Source: Paradesertivirga mongoliensis
GTDB taxonomy: Bacteria; Bacteroidota; Bacteroidia; Sphingobacteriales; Sphingobacteriaceae
Length of the DNA: 64,000 bases
Assembly: GCF_024436395.1 (NCBI RefSeq)
Contig: NZ_JAFMZO010000003.1
Coordinates: 124,001-188,000, forward strand
Direction: 5' to 3'
The notes beneath the pieces were generated by a model that saw only the letters and a list, made by a program, of their open reading frames with translations, searched no databases and was not told the DNA's origin. Within the stretch, counting starts at the first letter, position 1. Each line of letters starts with the position of its first letter. Both the position numbers and the translations under genes were made by a program. Of the stretch, positions 61,804-64,000 are shown in pieces.

Positions 61804-63078
61804 ATGGAAACTCATATTCCGGATGATGTAGACCTCTTTCGACAAAAAGCATTACAATGGGCTGCCTCTTTTGAGACAGCCTGTTATTTTGATTCTAATA
61901 GTTATACTGATCCTTACTCTTCGTTCGATGTGTTGATCGCTGCAGGTGCAAGCGAAGGACTTGAGTCGAATGCAGGGTCGGCGTTTGAAGAACTTGCCGG
62001 TTTCATCGAAAACTCCCCGCAATGGATAATAGGCTTTCTGGCTTACGATCTGAAAAATGAGACAGAATCTTTAAGCTCGGCCAATCCGGATCACTTAAAT
62101 TTCCCCGACCTTTATTTCTTTAAGCCCAAACATCTGATTACCATAAAGGCTGGACAAGTTAAAATTACCTCAGAATCACCAGCCTCAGTTATCACAGAAA
62201 TCAACTGCACTTCCTTAACAACCGAGAGGTTTTCATTCCAGGGGACTGTAAAAACGCGATTTACGCCCGACGAATATCAAGCTGCAGTACGGGCCCTCAA
62301 AGATCACATCCACCGGGGCGATATTTATGAGGCAAACTTTTGTCAGGAGTTCTATGCTGACAATTGCGTTCTCAATCCGCTGGAAGCCTTTAAATCACTA
62401 AACACTATCTCTCCTACACCTTTTGCTACTTTTTTCAAGTATAATCACCGGTATATCATCAGCGCCACACCGGAGCGATTTCTAAGCAAGCGAAGAAATA
62501 AAATCATTTCCCAGCCAATAAAGGGCACTATTAAAAGGAGCGCTGACTTCAAAGAAGACCAATACTTAAAAGAAAGCTTAAGGAACAACGAGAAAGAACA
62601 ATCTGAAAATGTGATGATTGTGGATCTGGTTCGCAACGACTTAACGAAATGCGCCATACCTGGAACGGTAGAAGTAGAAGAGCTTTTCGGGATCTATACA
62701 TTTGAGCAGGTACACCAGATGATATCAACTGTAATCTGTCAGGCAAAGCCTGGGCTTTCCAACGCTGAGATCATAAGAGCGGTCTTCCCAATGGGTTCTA
62801 TGACTGGAGCACCGAAGATTTCGGCAATGGAATTAATTGAAAAGTATGAACGCTCTAAACGAGGCGTTTTTTCTGGCGCAATAGGCTATTTTTCTCCAGA
62901 TGGCGACTTCGATTTTAATGTAGTAATCAGAACGTTGCTCTATAATGCTGCTGAGGGATATTTGTCTTTCCATGTCGGGAGTGCTATTACCTTCGCCTCA
63001 GACCCACAAAAAGAATACGATGAATGCCTGCTGAAAGCTGAAGCTATCAGACGAGTATTATCAGAGTCCATAAAGTAA
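61804..63078 (+). CDS. pabB: Aminodeoxychorismate synthase component I
   Basis: The 424-residue chorismate-binding enzyme converts chorismate and ammonia to aminodeoxychorismate on the way to folate. The C-terminal domain has GDIYEANFCQEFYA, the QPIKGTIKR motif (PabB reads PIKGT where TrpE reads PIAGT), ENVMIVDLVRNDL, GSMTGAPKISAMELI and the closing FHVGSAITFASDPQKEYDE. The N-terminal domain is short and divergent. pabA is not in the window; a PabC candidate lies at 50771. It follows purA by 17 nt, possibly in the same transcript. Confidence 0.9.
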   Translation: METHIPDDVDLFRQKALQWAASFETACYFDSNSYTDPYSSFDVLIAAGASEGLESNAGSAFEELAGFIENSPQWIIGFLAYDLKNETESLSSANPDHLNFPDLYFFKPKHLITIKAGQVKITSESPASVITEINCTSLTTERFSFQGTVKTRFTPDEYQAAVRALKDHIHRGDIYEANFCQEFYADNCVLNPLEAFKSLNTISPTPFATFFKYNHRYIISATPERFLSKRRNKIISQPIKGTIKRSADFKEDQYLKESLRNNEKEQSENVMIVDLVRNDLTKCAIPGTVEVEELFGIYTFEQVHQMISTVICQAKPGLSNAEIIRAVFPMGSMTGAPKISAMELIEKYERSKRGVFSGAIGYFSPDGDFDFNVVIRTLLYNAAEGYLSFHVGSAITFASDPQKEYDECLLKAEAIRRVLSESIK

Positions 63079-63236
63079 CCGGGAGTGAAGCTCAACGATA
63101 GATTTTTTTAAATATTATCTGTCGCATAATAAAATTTATGACTAGCTTTAATAACTCTGATGGCTCTCGATGAAAACGCATTTCTTTTACTATCAATGCT
63201 TTCCCCCTGAGCTTTTAAGAATATTGGAGTTAATGC

Positions 63237-64000
63237 ATGCAAACGCGCTATCTGTATTTTTTGAAATTTATCTTATTGATCAGTGATCTGGTACTGATTA
63301 ACTTTTTATTTTTTTTCGGTTTTCAATTATCGAATAAAATAGGTGGGCATATGGATCTGGCCCTGTATCGGGAGAACATCTCCACCTGTAACCTCTTGTG
63401 GCTAATATCATCAGGTGTATTTGGCCTTTACCGCGACCATACAATCCCAAAATTGGAATTTATTTACAGAGCTACATGGCGCAGTATTGCCTTGCATACC
63501 TTCCTTTTCTTGGCTTACCTCTTTTTTACGTATCAAATTGATTTTCCCAGACACTTCATTGTTATTTTTTATGGGTTTATGGGCTTTGGATTTATCTTAA
63601 GCCGCTTTACCGGTACAGCCTTGCAAAATTTGCTCATTCGTCATCTGGATATAAGAAAAGCTGTCGCCGTGCTGGGAATGAATTCTGGAGGATTAAAGCT
63701 TGCGGCATTTCTCGAGCAGCAATCAAATATGAAATTCGTTGGTTTTTTAGGAAAAGAGGGCTTTTATGTAGATAAAGAGGGAAAACTCATTCCCGCGGCC
63801 AGACAGCAGCTTAAAAAAGCAGCAACTGCTGGTATAAAAGAAATATTTGTTTCCATCGCTCCCGACCGCCTCGAAGACATCCCCCAGCTCATGCAGGAAG
63901 GAGAAAAACAATGTTTGCGTTTAAAATTCGTGCCTGATTTTTCTACAAATCAGGCGTACTTCCGGATTGATCACATGGGAGGCTTCCCCGTATTATGCCT
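63237..64000 (+). CDS. WcaJ-type undecaprenyl-phosphate sugar phosphotransferase, N-terminal part
   Basis: ATG 63237 opens 254 codons that run off the right edge. The N-terminal part has about four hydrophobic helices (FLKFILLISDLVLINFLFFF; LLWLISSGVFGLY; FLFLAYLFFTY; FIVIFYGFMGFGFIL), then a CoA-binding-like Rossmann domain (KAVAVLGMNSGGLKLAAFLE, KFVGFLGKE, IKEIFVSIAP). This is the layout of WcaJ/CpsE priming enzymes; the catalytic sugar transferase domain would lie beyond 64000. It is the first gene of a second polysaccharide locus and differs from the single-helix transferase at 13308. Confidence 0.85.
   Translation, partial: MQTRYLYFLKFILLISDLVLINFLFFFGFQLSNKIGGHMDLALYRENISTCNLLWLISSGVFGLYRDHTIPKLEFIYRATWRSIALHTFLFLAYLFFTYQIDFPRHFIVIFYGFMGFGFILSRFTGTALQNLLIRHLDIRKAVAVLGMNSGGLKLAAFLEQQSNMKFVGFLGKEGFYVDKEGKLIPAARQQLKKAATAGIKEIFVSIAPDRLEDIPQLMQEGEKQCLRLKFVPDFSTNQAYFRIDHMGGFPVLC

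Noticed and set aside
1-64000. CRISPR array, prophage, insertion sequence, restriction or other defence system
   Set aside because: No regularly spaced repeats, transposase, integrase, phage structural or defence-type genes were recognised on either strand.

Overview
The window is chromosomal DNA of a Bacteroidota bacterium, most likely a Sphingobacteriaceae member (Pedobacter-like). The evidence is type IX secretion features (a CHU_C-type C-terminal domain, a PorP/SprF protein and a PorE-like OmpA protein), a TamL-type lipoprotein, BshB1, DUF4294, many outer-membrane beta-barrels, and TAnnTTTG promoter boxes in front of many genes. Gene density is high. I saw no rRNA, CRISPR array, insertion sequence or prophage; the only RNA gene found is tRNA-Cys(GCA).

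Layout. 1-12.5 kb is mainly housekeeping: recQ (cut by the left edge), kdsD-manC (Kdo and GDP-mannose precursors), rlmB, dnaB, a TPR gene plus chrA, etfB-etfA, a bifunctional-nuclease gene, a nucleoside permease, gltA and a small beta-barrel. 12.9-34.8 kb is an envelope/exopolysaccharide region. It opens with a CheY-like regulator and a priming sugar transferase that carries a degenerate receiver domain. A type IX block on the minus strand follows (large lectin/Ig-like adhesin with CHU_C domain, PorP/SprF, PorE-like protein). Next comes a forward operon: half-length TolC-like protein, Wzz/Wzc-like protein with eroded kinase motifs, GT2, a 45-residue membrane microprotein, O-antigen ligase/Wzy, hexapeptide acyltransferase and two GT4-like enzymes. 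It converges on a reverse operon: GT8, two GT2, an unrecognised HGGT-motif protein, Wzx flippase and a GT11 fucosyltransferase. Together these look like a Wzx/Wzy pathway without a Wza gene, in which the TolC-like protein may be the exit.

34.9-48.5 kb is mixed: YpfJ-type metallopeptidase, beta-barrel, FkbM-like methyltransferase, TamL, a second SpoU methyltransferase, tRNA-Cys with a conserved small protein, pyrD, mnmD, a c-type cytochrome, mazG, an ECF sigma factor overlapping a gene for a protein with both an inner-membrane helix and a beta-barrel, a lipoprotein and a LolC/E-like permease. 48.5-63.1 kb holds namZ, fmt, a class IV aminotransferase (PabC candidate), rluD, a DUF6588-type protein, a D-cysteine desulfhydrase/ACC deaminase, lat, bshB1, DUF4294, relA/spoT, fur-purA and pabB. 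The right edge opens a second polysaccharide locus with a WcaJ-type priming transferase.

All functions are inferred from the translated sequence and remembered family motifs; no search was run. Many start sites were moved inward from the longest frame and the reasons are given entry by entry.
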